The notes under the pieces are model-generated. The model was not told where the DNA came from. It ran no database searches and was given only the letters and a program-made list of their open reading frames with translations. Positions 40,004-50,084 of a stretch of DNA of 64,000 nt are shown one piece after another. The stretch is taken from positions 99,027 to 163,026 of the forward strand of contig NW_005200138.1 in assembly GCF_000372725.1 (NCBI RefSeq). Direction: 5' to 3'. A program made the translations under genes and the position numbers. The stretch's first letter is position 1. Each line of letters begins with the position of its first letter. This DNA comes from Emiliania huxleyi CCMP1516. Lineage: Eukaryota; Haptophyta; Isochrysidales; Noelaerhabdaceae.

Positions 40004-41341
40004 ATGGCACCTGCTTTGCAGCCGGACAAGCCTAAGCTTCCCAAACCCACCGCGGGTTTTGTACACGCCCGGAAGCTGCAGCTGTCTACGAAGCCCTTCT
40101 CTTCGCCTCCAACTCGCGATGAGCTCGAGAAGACCCAAAAGTGCGCGGCACCGTGGACCCAGGATGGCGGGAATCGCAGCCACAAAGCAGCCCCCCCAGG
40201 GCCTCTTTGCGTAGTACCCTCCGCACCCACACAGTACTCGCGCCGCGATGTGCGCGAGAGCGGCCTCTCCGCGCTCAAGTTAGCTCGTGCTCACACCCGT
40301 GGCTGCGACGGCTCGCAGGTGGGCTCCAAACGCCAATCTCGCGTCCACCTTCCCTCCCAACGGGAGCATCCCTTGGGAGCGATTCGCGACCTCTGACAAG
40401 CCTCTCGTCTTCAACTCGACCTCGTACACCGCGCGGGCCGGCACCTACTCGTTCCTTTGGGGTTGCGGCTATGACTGCTACTCGCATCGCACGCAGTGCT
40501 GCTACCCGGTGGCGCAATGCCTAATCCGCAGCGGCGCGGGCGGCGCCGAGTGGGCCTCGGTGAAGGAGGCTGGCTTCGAGGCTATGTTTGAGAAGGTGCT
40601 CAAGACGGGCGCGAGCCCAGACACGCCTCCCTCTCTCCTCGGCCTCTGGTACATGCGCGGCAACATCGCGCCGCCCGAGACGTTGTTCGCGCTGCACGAC
40701 GCCGAGTGGGTCAAGACGGCCGAGGGCGGCTACATCGGACTCAAGCACCAGTCGTACAACTGGTCTGCCGACGCCACCTGCTGGGGCTGGCTTTGGTGGC
40801 GCTTCCGGCCAGCCGCCCCCTTCCGCTTCGAAGTGTCACCCGACGGCAATGGCTCTGAATAGCACTGCATGATGTCCGTCTTCCCGCCCTGACTTTGGTG
40901 TCTCTTTATCACGTAGGCAAGTGGGTCAACGTCGCCGGTAGCCAGCAGTGGGCTTACCTCCTCCAGCCCGGGGACCGGGTGACCAACGCGCAGGAGAGCG
41001 ACGCCACTCTGGCCAGCTGGGTCGAGGAGAGCAAGGCGGGCGATTGGATGCGCTACTCGTACGACGATCAGGCCCAGCTGAAGGGCGCCGGCGGGTATAT
41101 GTACGCGTGGGAGAAGATTGCCTTCCTCGACGATGAAGGCAAGCTCAAGCTGACGCCTGCGTACCAGTCCTTCTTGGTGGACGTCGAGCGCGCAAAGGCG
41201 CGCCGCGCCCCGTGCGGCACCGGCTGCTGCTGGAGCGGCATGCAGGCGACCGAGGCTCTCACCGAGCTGAGCGAGGTTCAGGGGTGGCAGATCGCTCCGC
41301 CGGCGCCGATAGCCACCATGGAGCGCACAATGCCACCATGA
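40004..41341 (+). CDS. Unrecognised tryptophan/cysteine-containing protein, at least three exons
   Basis: The ATG at 40004 begins MAPALQPDKPKLPKPTAGF and is placed right after an A/T promoter-like motif, but this first exon is only weakly supported. The well-supported part runs from about 40323 to 40845 (WAPNANLASTFPPNG, SFLWGCGYDCYSHRTQCCYP, LGLWYMRGNIAPPETLF, HQSYNWSADATCWGWLWW) and continues after a GC-donor intron at 40917 with KWVNVAGSQQWAYLLQPGDR and SFLVDVERAKARR to the stop at 41339. The sequence is rich in Trp, Tyr and Cys and looks like a folded, possibly extracellular domain. I recognise no family. The intron 40846-40916 has GGCAATGG and GGCAAGTGG at its two ends. Confidence 0.5.
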
Positions 41342-41621
41342 AGCACAATGTGGCGCTCCACAGCCTCGTCCTGCCTCCCCAGCTCCACTCTCTCCACAGT
41401 CCACTGGGCGCGACCACTGGTCGAGCTGCTCACTCGCTTCGGTTCCAAAACGTAAAAGAAACTCCCTCCTCGAGGGCGGTGGGAGTGTGAAGACGAAGGA
41501 GACGCGCAGCCTGTGATCCTTCGGGTAGAGTAAACTTCACTCACAGTCTCGATCAGAGATCGCTGTGCCGGCACACACACATATCCACGACGATCCCTCA
41601 AAACTTGCTCCCCTGCGAGCG

Positions 41622-43057
41622 TCACGGCGCGACGCCCCTCCGGAGCAACTCCGCGTTTCTCCGCTTGATGGCGTGCCCGTCCACGCCCCACACCTCGAGC
41701 ACGTCGCACACAAACTCGCCGCTCGAAGACGACTCTCTCCGACTTCTGCTGAGCGCCGCCGCCTCCGCGCCGCCGCCGCCCCCCGCGCCGCCGCCGCCCC
41801 CGCGACAGCCGCCTCCGCCGCCCCCGTCGCCTCCGCCGGCCGGCACCTCCGAGACAGACGAGCCGGTGTTCCTCTCCGAGTGGTGGTACAGCTCGGGCGG
41901 CGGCGCGCAGAGGGAGGGGTTGCCTGTTCACGCATGCAGCTGTGAAGCGGCGCCGTTCAGAGCTCGGGCGGCGGAGTGGCGCGTCCAAGGGGAGGGGTCG
42001 CCGTACGTGTCGCTTGCCCCGGAAGAGCCGTGCCTGGCGCGGGGGGGCACACCCCTCTTCAGCTCGGCCGGGTGGGCACGCGAGGCTGGTCGTCGGTGTC
42101 GGAGGAGTGCGTGTGGGCGCCCCGCTCATCTCGGCGCATCCGGGCCATAGATCTCGGCTAGATCTCGGCTAGATCTCGGCCGGATCTCGCACCTCAGGTC
42201 GGCGTCGATCCACAGGCCAAAGTGCCCTCCGGACCCGAGGGCGAGGTGCTCTCGGTGAGAGAGGGCAAAGTACGTGTTGGCGCCTGCAGCCGAGTCCGCG
42301 GGGACACGTCGTGGACGCGTCGCGGGTGTCGCCTCGCGCCGCGGAGGAAGAAGTGTGTGCTCTCTTGCGCGCCCGTCTGAGCCAAACGTCTCGAGCAGGG
42401 CAGGTCGGTTCTATCTCGGCACCATCTCGGCTACATCTCGACCCGTCCAGCCAAACGTCTCGAGCAGGCAGGTGGGCGGTTCTCCCATGGAGGGGCGCGG
42501 CAGCGGAGGCAGGTCTGTGAGCGGCTCGACCCGCCAGAGGAAGGACTCGCCGTTGCCGTAAAAGTGGCGCCCGTCCGGTCCCGGTGCACTCGGCGGCTGG
42601 CACTCGGAGATGAAGCCTCCAAAGGTGGCTCCTGCAGGCGCGCAGTGGCGAGGGCGAGTTGAGCAGAGACGCCGACAGAAGAGAGGGAGCGAACTGCACT
42701 CGAGAGCAGAGAGCAGACGTACAGTCGCATAGAGTGCGCAAGGAGCGTGTGTGCGGTCCAGAAGTGCGCTCAAGTGGCAGGGTAGGTAGCTGCACCGTCG
42801 GAGGACCTCAGCGCGAGGAGGCATCCGCCGCAACCCGAGGCGCGGAGGTAGAGAGTGTTGATTGAGATGCCGTGCACGTGCGTCGAGTAGAGCAGTCTCC
42901 AGTCAGAGAGCGCGTACCGGCGAGGCACCTGTGGCGCGAGCTGCCGGATGGCGCACTCGCTGAGGACGTGCGAGGATGAGGGCTCGCCGCTAGTCGAGAG
43001 CAGCCGCGGCACGTAGAATTTGGCGGCGTGCGGGCCTGAGCCATCGTGGCTGGCCAT
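41622..43057 (-). CDS. TLDc-domain protein, five exons, 291 aa
   Basis: Exons 43057-42796, 42631-42443, 42283-42193, 42033-42002 and 41923-41622 total 876 nt. The protein is almost entirely a TLDc domain: PRLLSTSGEPSSSHVLSECA, YALSDWRLLYSTHVHGISIN, TLYLRAS, GATFGGFISE, FYGNGESFLWRV, ETFGWTGANTYFALSHREHL, SGGHFGLWIDADLRHGSSGA, SDTYGNP and the closing CDVLEVWGVDG. TLDc proteins of the OXR1/NCOA7 group bind the vacuolar H+-ATPase and protect against oxidative stress; that role is inferred from the family. An Asp/Gly-rich insert precedes the last strand. The last intron starts with GC and ends in a TTCAC...GTGAACAG stem-loop. The exact closing of the frame across all exons supports the model strongly. 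Confidence 0.88.
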
Positions 43058-43203
43058 GGCTGCTTCTCGGCGTGGGCTGGCGGGACGCTGGCTCCATTCC
43101 TGGCCGAAATTTTCGTCAATAAAAAGAAGAAAAGCGGCGTGAAAAGTATTATCATAACGGTGTGGGGGCGCGGAGGGCTTGTTGGCGAGCCAAAATGGTG
43201 TTT

Positions 43204-43300
43204 TCCGAGGCGCTGCGCTAGGCTCAGAGCGAGTTCGCGCTGCGCTAGGCTCAGACGGCGAGTTCGCGCTGCGCTAGGCTCACAGATGCGAGTGCGCTGC
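43204..43300. repeat. Tandem GCGCTGCGCTAGGCTCA units, three copies
   Basis: A 25-30-bp unit GCTGCGCTAGGCTCAGA plus GCGAGTTC is repeated about three times in the spacer upstream of the TLDc gene. Between 43058 and 43453 no gene is supported; a GCT trinucleotide run lies at 43377-43407. Confidence 0.75.
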
Positions 43301-43453
43301 GATAGAAGAAAAAAACAGGGTCGAAACGACAACCGAAGGGAGGACTGTGTAGTGTAATCATGTGTCAAGAATCACGTGCTGCTGCTGCTGCTGCTACTGC
43401 TGCTGCGGCGCGGCGAGCGCCGTCGCCGAGGCGGGCCTCGGCGGAGAGCGCGA

Positions 43454-44218
43454 TTATGCGGCCTTTTCCGCGACCCGCACAAAGAAGAGGCGCCCTCCGT
43501 CAGCCTCGACCTGCCACCGGCTCGCGTCGACCGACCCGGCCGCGTGCCACACCTCCACAGCCCAGTGCGCCAGCCCGCAGAAGTTGCCCTCCTCGATGCC
43601 CCATCCCGTGGGCCACGCGGCCAAGGCGGTGCCGAGAGGCGGCGGCGGCGCCGCGGTCGCCTCGAGACGCGCCGCGACGGCGTCAAAGGCGATCCGCCTC
43701 GCGCCCGTCGCGGCCGCCTCGGCCAGCAGCGCCTCCCCGGCCAGCCGCGGGAGGTCGCCCTCCGTCTCGAACCAGCACGACGAGCGGCCGTCGGCGCACG
43801 CCTCGTCCCACGCCTTGAGCTGGCGGACAAAGGCCGCCAAGCTCTTGAGGCCGGGCGAGGGCGCGGCGGGCGACGGGGCAAGGGAGCAGCCGGGCGAGGA
43901 GAGGTAGGAGGTGCTCGCCGGCGAGCGCTCCCGCGCCTGCGAAGGGGCAAGGCCTGAGGGCGGGCGGGCGGTCGGGCGGGCGGGCGCGGGTGGGGGGGAT
44001 AAACGCTGCGCCGCCAAAGGAACCAGCGACACTGGCCGCGGCTCGTCGCCACGCGCCGGCTCGGAAGAGGGGCTGTCGGCGGCGAAGCAGAGTGCCACCG
44101 TTACCCCCCTGAACTGCAGACAGCCCCCCTCCTCGACGTGACGGCCGCTCCCGGAGCCGGCCGGTGCGCGCCTGACCCACGCCCCCTCTCGCACCCCTCC
44201 GACCCCCCCTGCGCGGCG
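43454..44218 (-). CDS. Hypothetical protein, start uncertain
   Basis: An open frame of about 250 codons ends at 43454-43456. The C-terminal 110 residues have ordered composition: LKSLAAFVRQLKAWDEACAD, WFETEGDLPRLAGEALL, TGWGIEEGNFCGLAHWAVEV, RWQVEADGGRLFFVRVAEK. The N-terminal half is Pro/Ala-rich. No ATG begins the frame at its left limit (the codon is GTG), so the true start is either in an upstream exon or lost. No family is recognised. Its end is followed by a GCT run that the opposite strand reads as leucine or alanine repeats. Confidence 0.45.
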   Translation of the reverse strand, partial: RRAGGVGGVREGAWVRRAPAGSGSGRHVEEGGCLQFRGVTVALCFAADSPSSEPARGDEPRPVSLVPLAAQRLSPPPAPARPTARPPSGLAPSQARERSPASTSYLSSPGCSLAPSPAAPSPGLKSLAAFVRQLKAWDEACADGRSSCWFETEGDLPRLAGEALLAEAAATGARRIAFDAVAARLEATAAPPPPLGTALAAWPTGWGIEEGNFCGLAHWAVEVWHAAGSVDASRWQVEADGGRLFFVRVAEKAA

Positions 44219-44522
44219 CACCCGTCCGCTGTGCGCCGGCTCGAGCGCCTATTGCCAAATCGCGACGTTTGAGCGCAGCGCACGCATCCTCTGGGCGCCT
44301 GAGCGCGGCGGAATCTTGCCAGAATGTGGCCGCAGGAAGAGCCTCCGGCGGGCCTCCGGCGGACGCCTGGCGGCGTGGCGCTGCGCGCCGGCCTGCGGCC
44401 CAAAGCCCGAACGAGCGGTCAAGTTAACTTGACGCGCCGAATCCCTTGGTTGGCCCTCGCAGCTGTGATACAAAAGTGGGGACGCGCCTGGCGGCGCGCC
44501 CCCAAAAATGGCACTAACACAG

Positions 44523-44588
44523 GCCCGCCACAACGACCCCTGGAATTGCGACTCGCCGCTTTCCTCCCGCTGTGATCCTGTGTGAGCT
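44523..44588. repeat. Dispersed repeat family B, copy 2 (inverted)
   Basis: Reverse complement of 16555-16620 with almost complete identity over 66 bp, ending in GTGTGAGCTC. Confidence 0.8.
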
Positions 44589-44775
44589 CTGAGAGAGAGA
44601 TTTTAGAAAACCAACAAGGAGGGCGAGGAGGAGGGCGAGGAGGAGGGCGAGGAGGAGGGGGAGGGGGAGGGCGGAGGAGGAAGCGCGACGGTGCAAGCAA
44701 CAGCGCCTCGACGCCTCCTCGAGGGCAGAGAGCTCATTCTTCCCCGTCTCCTCCGTCGCCAAGCTCGGCCAGCGG

Positions 44776-44945
44776 GCGCTCCTCGACCTCGCGGAGCGGC
44801 CGAGGGTGTGAACAGCGTCTCTTCACACCTGCAGCTGTGAACAGGCGCTCCTCGACCTCGCGGAGCGGCCGAGGGTGTGAACAGCGTCTCTTCACACCTG
44901 CAGCTGTGAACAGGCGCTCCTCGACCTCGCGAGCGGCCGAGCCCG
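44776..44945. repeat. 69-bp tandem repeat, two and a half units
   Basis: Units start at 44776, 44845 and 44914 with GCGCTCCTCGACCTCGC. Each contains GTGTGAACAG and the palindrome-like CTTCACACCTGCAGCTGTGA followed by ACAG. In the minus strand the unit is in frame (23 residues, EERLFTAAGVKRRC). The junctions look like intron 3' ends next to an exon. A GGAGGAGGGCG array lies just before (44620-44680). Confidence 0.85.
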
Positions 44946-45476
44946 AGGGGCGCGGCGGCTGCCGGCGCCGGCAAGGCTCGGAGTCCGCCGCCCCCGCCCC
45001 CGCTTCCGCCGTGCCTGTGGCCACTGCGTGGGATCGGCCGCCGAAGCGAAAGGAGCTCGTGAGTCGTCGCGGTGACGACGGCCCCGCCGGCGCCGCTTGC
45101 ATTGCATGCCCGTGTGCGCGTCGGCCGAGCGTCGGGGCGTGTGCAAGCTTTCTAGGCATCTGCCCGGACGCCGGGTGGGGGGTGGCGGATCGGATGGCGG
45201 GGGTTGCGCGACAGTCACAGATCTCGCTCTCCACAGCGCGCGCGACAACGTACCCCAGAGAACGACACAGCCCAATTTGACAGGATGACAGCCCGCCCCT
45301 GACACACTAGACAACTGACTTAGAGACGTGCATCACACACCTCTGCAGATGCAGTGCAGAGCACCGGGCGCAGCGCTGCGACCCCACCGAACGCCGATGC
45401 CTCATACCCCATAAAAAAACCGAGTCCTGAGCCTTGCACTCACCGCGCGTGCGGCAGTGCGAGCGCGCGCGCCACG

Positions 45477-47005
45477 CTACTGTAGCGTCTCGCGCGTGAT
45501 CGCGAAGCGCAGCACGCACGCGCTAAAGTCGCGCGCCGCGATGCCGTTCGTGTTTCCTGCCGAGTCGAGATGGTGCCGCTCGTGGATCTCGTAGAGCGAG
45601 ACGACGAGGAGCGCCGCCCGCTCGCGGGCCGCCGCGGGGAAGAGCGAGTGGCTTGCCGGCGACCACGGCGCCGCCGCCCGCCGGATCAGCGCCGCCGCCT
45701 CGCCCTCGCCGCCCGCGGCGCGCTGCAGCGGCGTCGGCTCGCCCTCGTGCAGGCTCGCGCCGCTGCGCAGCAGGGAGAGAGCGCGGGCGGCGGTGAGGGT
45801 CTCAAGGTGCGCGAGCGGCGTCCAGCCGCGGCTGGCGACCAGCCAGGCGGCGAGGTCGGCGTGGCCGCGGCTGTTTGCAATCTCCTCGGGCGTGCCGAAG
45901 GGCGGCACTGCGGCGCGGGAGGCGCCGTAGGAGGAGAGGAGCTTGGCGACCTCGAGGTGGCCGTTGTGGCATGCGATGGACAGCGGCGTGGCGCCTTGGG
46001 TCTGGGCTTGGTCCTTCGCCGCGCCGGTCTCGAGGAGCAGCCGGACGATGTCGAGGTGGCCCTGCCGGCATGCGATGAACAGCGGCGTGACGCCGTCGTT
46101 GCGGGCTTGGCTGACCGAAGCGCTGGCCTCGAGGAGCAGCTGGGCGCACTCGAGGTGACCCTTCTGGCACGCGATGAAGAGCGGCGTAACGCCGTCCTCA
46201 TCGGCCTGATTGACCGCCGCGTTGGCCCCGAGGAGCAGTCGAACGATCTCAACGTAGCCGTTCTGGCACGCGACGTACAGCGGCGTGGCGCCGCCGTCCT
46301 TGGCTTGGCCGACCGCCGCGCTGGCCTCGAGGAGCAGCCGGGCGCACTCGACGTGGCCCTGCTGGCACGCAATGAACAGCGGCGTGGCGCCTTCCTGATT
46401 GGCTTGGCCGACCGCCGCGCTGGCCTCGAGGAGCAGCCGGGCAACGTCGAGGTGGCCCTGCTGGCACGCGGCGTGAAGCCATTCTGCTTGGCTTGGTTGA
46501 CCGCCGCGTTCGCCTCGATGAGCAGCTGGACGCACTCGAGCTCGCCCTCCTGGCACGCAACGAACAGCGGCGTAAAGCCGTCCTTATCGGCTTGGTCGAC
46601 CGCCGCGCCTTCCTTGAGAAGCAGACTGGCGCACTCGAGCTGTCCCTCCTGGCACGCGATGAACAGCGGCGTGCAACCACTGTCCTCAGCCTGGTCGACG
46701 GCCGCACCGGCGGCGAGGAGCAGCTGGGCGCACTCGAGACGGCCCGCCTCGCACGAGAGTGCGAGTGCGGAGGCGCCTTCGCCGTCAGCCGCCCCGACGC
46801 TCGCGCCGGCCTCGAGCAGCAGCCGCACCGCCTCGGCTTGCCCGTGCCGAGCGGCCCAGGTCAGCAGCGTGTCCTGCTTCTCGGTGTCGAGCCGCGCGTC
46901 GAGCCTGCCGCGCGTCCGCCGCCCGGAGAGGAGGGCGCGCAGCGCCCCCAGTTCGCCCACCGCCAGCTCGGGCAGCAGGGCTTCTTGGCTAACGGTGCCG
47001 CTCAT
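45477..47005 (-). CDS. Ankyrin-repeat protein with a frameshift, about 500 aa
   Basis: From the ATG at 47003-47005 (MSGTVSQEALLPELAVGE) the protein has more than a dozen ankyrin repeats of the form DGFTPLFVACQEGELECVQLL, very similar to each other. The first frame runs to about 46470; the repeats then continue in another frame from AACQQGHLDVARLLLEASAA to the stop at 45477-45479. Compared with the neighbouring repeats about 10 bp (CTGTTCATCG) are missing between ACGCCG and CGTGCCAG at 46470, which explains the frame change. The C-terminal part contains a divergent ankyrin region (GTPEEIANSRGHADLAAWL) and a hydrophobic end LVVSLYEIHERHHL. Either the gene is broken, or the deletion is a sequence error in a repetitive tract. 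It probably acts as a scaffold protein. Confidence 0.7.
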
Positions 47006-47051
47006 GCCGTCAGAAAGAAGAAACTCGAGGACTATCTCTGAGGACGGTGGC

Positions 47052-47112
47052 GTGTGGTGGCGGCGTGCCGTCCTCCCATCCCTCCCTGCTCGTGTGTTTT
47101 CTTTTCTTTCAG
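47052..47112 (+). mobile_element. Tail-only retroelement copy
   Basis: GTGTGGTGGCGGCGTGCCGT and the following CCTCCCATCCCTCCCT, then a TTTTC-rich tail, repeat the 3' end of the element at 16811-18373 with a few changes before the tail. It lies between two divergent starts (47005 and 47220). I see no clear target duplication. Confidence 0.65.
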
Positions 47113-47219
47113 ACGCAGACGCCGTCGGCGGCCTGCCGCCGCTCTCTGCCCTCTCGGCGGCCGCCACAGCGAGCACCCACCCGCAGCCCGGGGCCACGCG
47201 GCCGGGCACCAGGCCGTCG

Positions 47220-48830
47220 ATGGCGGCTTCGCCCGCCATCGACCTGCGAGAGCCGCTCGCGGCTCTGTTCAAGCGCGCGGGAGTCGCCGACATCCTCTAC
47301 CGCAGGTATGAGGGGCGGCTCGCGGAGCTGGGCGTTGGCGATGCCGGCGACCTCCTCGAGGAGGTCGCTGAGAAGGGCATCGGCTCGCTCGACATCCACG
47401 ACCGCCAGGCGGAGAAGCTCCGCCGAGCTCTTCTCGGCCCGCGGGGCTGGGGGGACGCAGCTGCGGTCTTGGCATCCCTCAGCGGCTTGTCGCTGGGCGA
47501 CACCCCGGCTGGGGTGGCGGCTGGCGATCAGGCGGCTGGTGGCGGGGCAGCGGCTGGCGGCGCGGGCCGCGGCGGCGCGCGCCCCGAAGAGGCGGACGGC
47601 GGTGCCTGCGACGCGCAGGCCGCTGAAGGTGGGTCCGGAGGTGGGACCGAGGGATCCAGTTTGGACCCCTTGGAGCCCGCGCTGCCGGAGAGCGGCGATG
47701 GGACGATTGCCGCCGAGGGGGGGGAGGAGGAGGTCGAGGACGGGCGGAAGGCGCCGCGGCGCCGCCGAGGGCGGCGCGGCCGTGGCGCCAGGGGTCGCGG
47801 GGGGGGGCTCGAGAAGGTGCCCGACACCGCGGCGGGTTTGGCTGCTGAGCGGCCCAACCAAGTGGAGGAGGTTTCCACCGGCGGCGCGGCGCCGGCGGAG
47901 GGGGAGGAGAGCGGCGCCGTGTCGCCCGATTGTTCCCGAGAGGTCCACACGGCCTCCCTTCTTGAAGGTGAGGCCTCCATGACCGCCCGCATTGAGTCGC
48001 GCGACCTCGAGTCGCGCGCAGCAGGCGCTCAGGATTCTTCTCTTTCCAGTGCCGACCATCCGGAACATGAAAGCTGGCGGCGCCGCGGCGGGGCGGCGTG
48101 GTGGCGGGCGCATTGGGCGCAGCTGAACGTCGGGCAGTGGCTCGGCGTCGTCGAGCCGTGCTGCCTCTGCGGGCGGCCCGGGTCGGCGGGCGAGTTGTGG
48201 CGGGCGGGCGCGTGGCGGTGGGCTAACTCGACAGGCCGCTGCGCGGCGCCCTATCTCGCCACCACTGACGATCGGTGGGGGGTGCCTGGCCTGCGCCAGG
48301 CATACGTCGCGCATGGCATGTGCGGCGGGCTCTGCCAAGGATGGGGCTGCTGCGAGGCGCGGGGCGTGGCGCAGCCGCAGGATGGGAGCGGCGAGGCGCG
48401 AGGCGAGGGCGAGGGCGAGGGCGAGCTAAGCTCGGACGGCGACTCGGACCGGTCTGCGGGAGACCCTGTGTGGGGCTCGGCGGCGCTGGAGGACGAGTGG
48501 CGCGCCGCGTCTCTCGCGAGGCAGGCGGTAGGCGACGCGGCGTACGCCGCGGCGCATGCTGCTGGCGCTTCGCGGGCTGAGGCGTGCGACGCCGCCGTGA
48601 GGGCGGTGAGGTTGGACGAGGTTGAGGCTCAGTCCTCGTTCCTCGTGCGCGCTGGGTGGTACGGCTCCGGCCGTGATGGGGGCGGGGAGGGGGAGGGGGC
48701 GACGGCCGCACGGAATCGCCGCCGGCGGGGGGCGAGGGCGCGGGCGAAGGAGGAGGAGCCAGAGCCCGGGGAGGATTGGGAGGGGGAGGAGCGGCCGGAG
48801 GAGTACGCCGGCCTCTTTGACGACCCGTAA
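47220..48830 (+). CDS. Hypothetical intronless protein with SAM-like start and Cys-rich middle, 536 aa
   Basis: The start is the ATG at 47220-47222 that follows the retroelement tail; the longer upstream frame is antisense to the ankyrin gene. Residues about 8-70 resemble a SAM helix bundle (LAALFKRAGVADILYRRYEG, LDIHDRQAEKLRRALLG). A long Gly/Ala/Glu-rich part with an Arg-rich patch (RRRRGRRGRGARGRG) follows. Around residues 295-385 an ordered stretch has PCCLCGRPGSAGELW and HGMCGGLCQGWGCCE, possibly metal binding. The end is acidic (EEERPEEYAGLFDDP-like). No family is recognised. The lack of introns and extreme composition could reflect a mobile or recently arisen gene; this is a guess. Confidence 0.5.
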   Translation: MAASPAIDLREPLAALFKRAGVADILYRRYEGRLAELGVGDAGDLLEEVAEKGIGSLDIHDRQAEKLRRALLGPRGWGDAAAVLASLSGLSLGDTPAGVAAGDQAAGGGAAAGGAGRGGARPEEADGGACDAQAAEGGSGGGTEGSSLDPLEPALPESGDGTIAAEGGEEEVEDGRKAPRRRRGRRGRGARGRGGGLEKVPDTAAGLAAERPNQVEEVSTGGAAPAEGEESGAVSPDCSREVHTASLLEGEASMTARIESRDLESRAAGAQDSSLSSADHPEHESWRRRGGAAWWRAHWAQLNVGQWLGVVEPCCLCGRPGSAGELWRAGAWRWANSTGRCAAPYLATTDDRWGVPGLRQAYVAHGMCGGLCQGWGCCEARGVAQPQDGSGEARGEGEGEGELSSDGDSDRSAGDPVWGSAALEDEWRAASLARQAVGDAAYAAAHAAGASRAEACDAAVRAVRLDEVEAQSSFLVRAGWYGSGRDGGGEGEGATAARNRRRRGARARAKEEEPEPGEDWEGEERPEEYAGLFDDP

Positions 48831-49620
48831 GGGGCCGTCGCCTGCTGTGCCATTTGTAGTGCCAGTCCGAGCCAGTCTGCTGTGAGAGGGGCTTGTATAG
48901 TAAAATTCTTTTCTTTCTTTCTGGGGTGTGTGGCTGGGGACATGACTCATTGTTGTTGAGTGACGTATCTTCTCTATGTGTGGACCAGTCGCGTTCTGAA
49001 GAGGCGTTCTCTTGGTGCAGACTGCAGCAGAGAGAGAGTGATCTGTGATCTGTGAGGGTCCGCCCGCAGGCGCATTTTGTATACCGAGGCGGTGCCCGGT
49101 GCCGAACCTGTCGGACCTTAAGACAGCGTTGTAGATCCCTGGGCGAGGGTGGTGGAGAGGGCGGTCCGTCGGCGCCAAACCACCTCCCACCGAGGTGGGC
49201 AGGTTCCACGCGTTCCCGGACCGCCCCGTTGGAGGTAGGCCGCTCGTCTAGCCAATCAGCCTTAAGCGAGCGGCCTGGCCGTTGGAATGGCCGAGAAGGG
49301 GAGGACGACTGTCCCTGACGGCGAACCTCAGTTACGAGCCGCCCTCCCCTCGAGACGCGAGGCCAGTGCACTTGGGGCCAAGCCCCAGCGTACACCGTCC
49401 CAGACGCCTCACGCGGCCTCTGGCTGGAGCGGGATCGCAAGCGAGTCCCCCAGGCCGGCGCGCGTCTTCCGAGAGAGGAGCCGGAGCGAGGGACATTCTT
49501 AGTAAGCCGGCATGCAGGCGCATGCGCGGCCGTTCAGAAACTCTCCAGCCGTTGGAATGGCTGCGCTCCCGCCCCTCACCGGGCCGAACGGGTAGTGGGC
49601 GTTGGCGCCGAAGAGGGAGG
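48831..49620. other. Spacer without a supported gene
   Basis: After the stop lies AAAATTCTTTTCTTTCTTTC (48901-48920), which resembles both the promoter motif and the retroelement tail. CCGTTGGAATGG occurs at 49279 and 49549 and, inverted, at 24813 inside the TIR element. GGCCGCTCG/CGAGCGGCC forms a hairpin at 49232-49276. No gene was recognised. Confidence 0.5.
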
Positions 49621-49839
49621 AGTCGCCGAAGGACGGGTAGTCGTCGGTCATGCGGGGGAGGAGGAGTTGGCGAGCAGCAGGGAGGAGAAATGCCTGAGAG
49701 GGTGGGGAGGGAGGCGTGAGGCGCGAGGTGAGGGGGCGCGGGGCGCGGGGCGTGCGTGGGACGCGAGGCGTGAGGCGCAGGGCGTTGGGCGGGAGGGCGC
49801 GGGGCGCTCGAGGTTGGGGCGGGGTGTGTTTTGTGTGTC

Positions 49840-49841
<2 letters not shown>

Positions 49842-49901
<60 letters not shown>

Positions 49902-49902
49902 G
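49842..49902. repeat. GT microsatellite
   Basis: A nearly perfect (GT)n tract of about 60 bp. Confidence 0.95.
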
Positions 49903-50084
49903 GTTTGTTTGTGCGAGGGCTGGGCGGGGCAGGGCAGGGCGGCGGCGAGCGGCGAGCGGCGTCGGCGAGATCGGCGACGAAGAGAGGCGGTGGTGGCGTA
50001 CACGGCGGCAGTGTTCACGGCAGCAGCGCCGGTGGCGGCCCCGCGCGGCGGCGGCGGCGCCCTGAGTGAGGCAGACTGCCCTGC

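Noticed and set aside
45570..47219. Plus-strand open frame continuing into the 47220 gene (more than 1000 codons)
   Set aside because: It is antisense to the ankyrin repeats, which carry the clear protein signature on the minus strand; only the part after the ATG at 47220 is kept.
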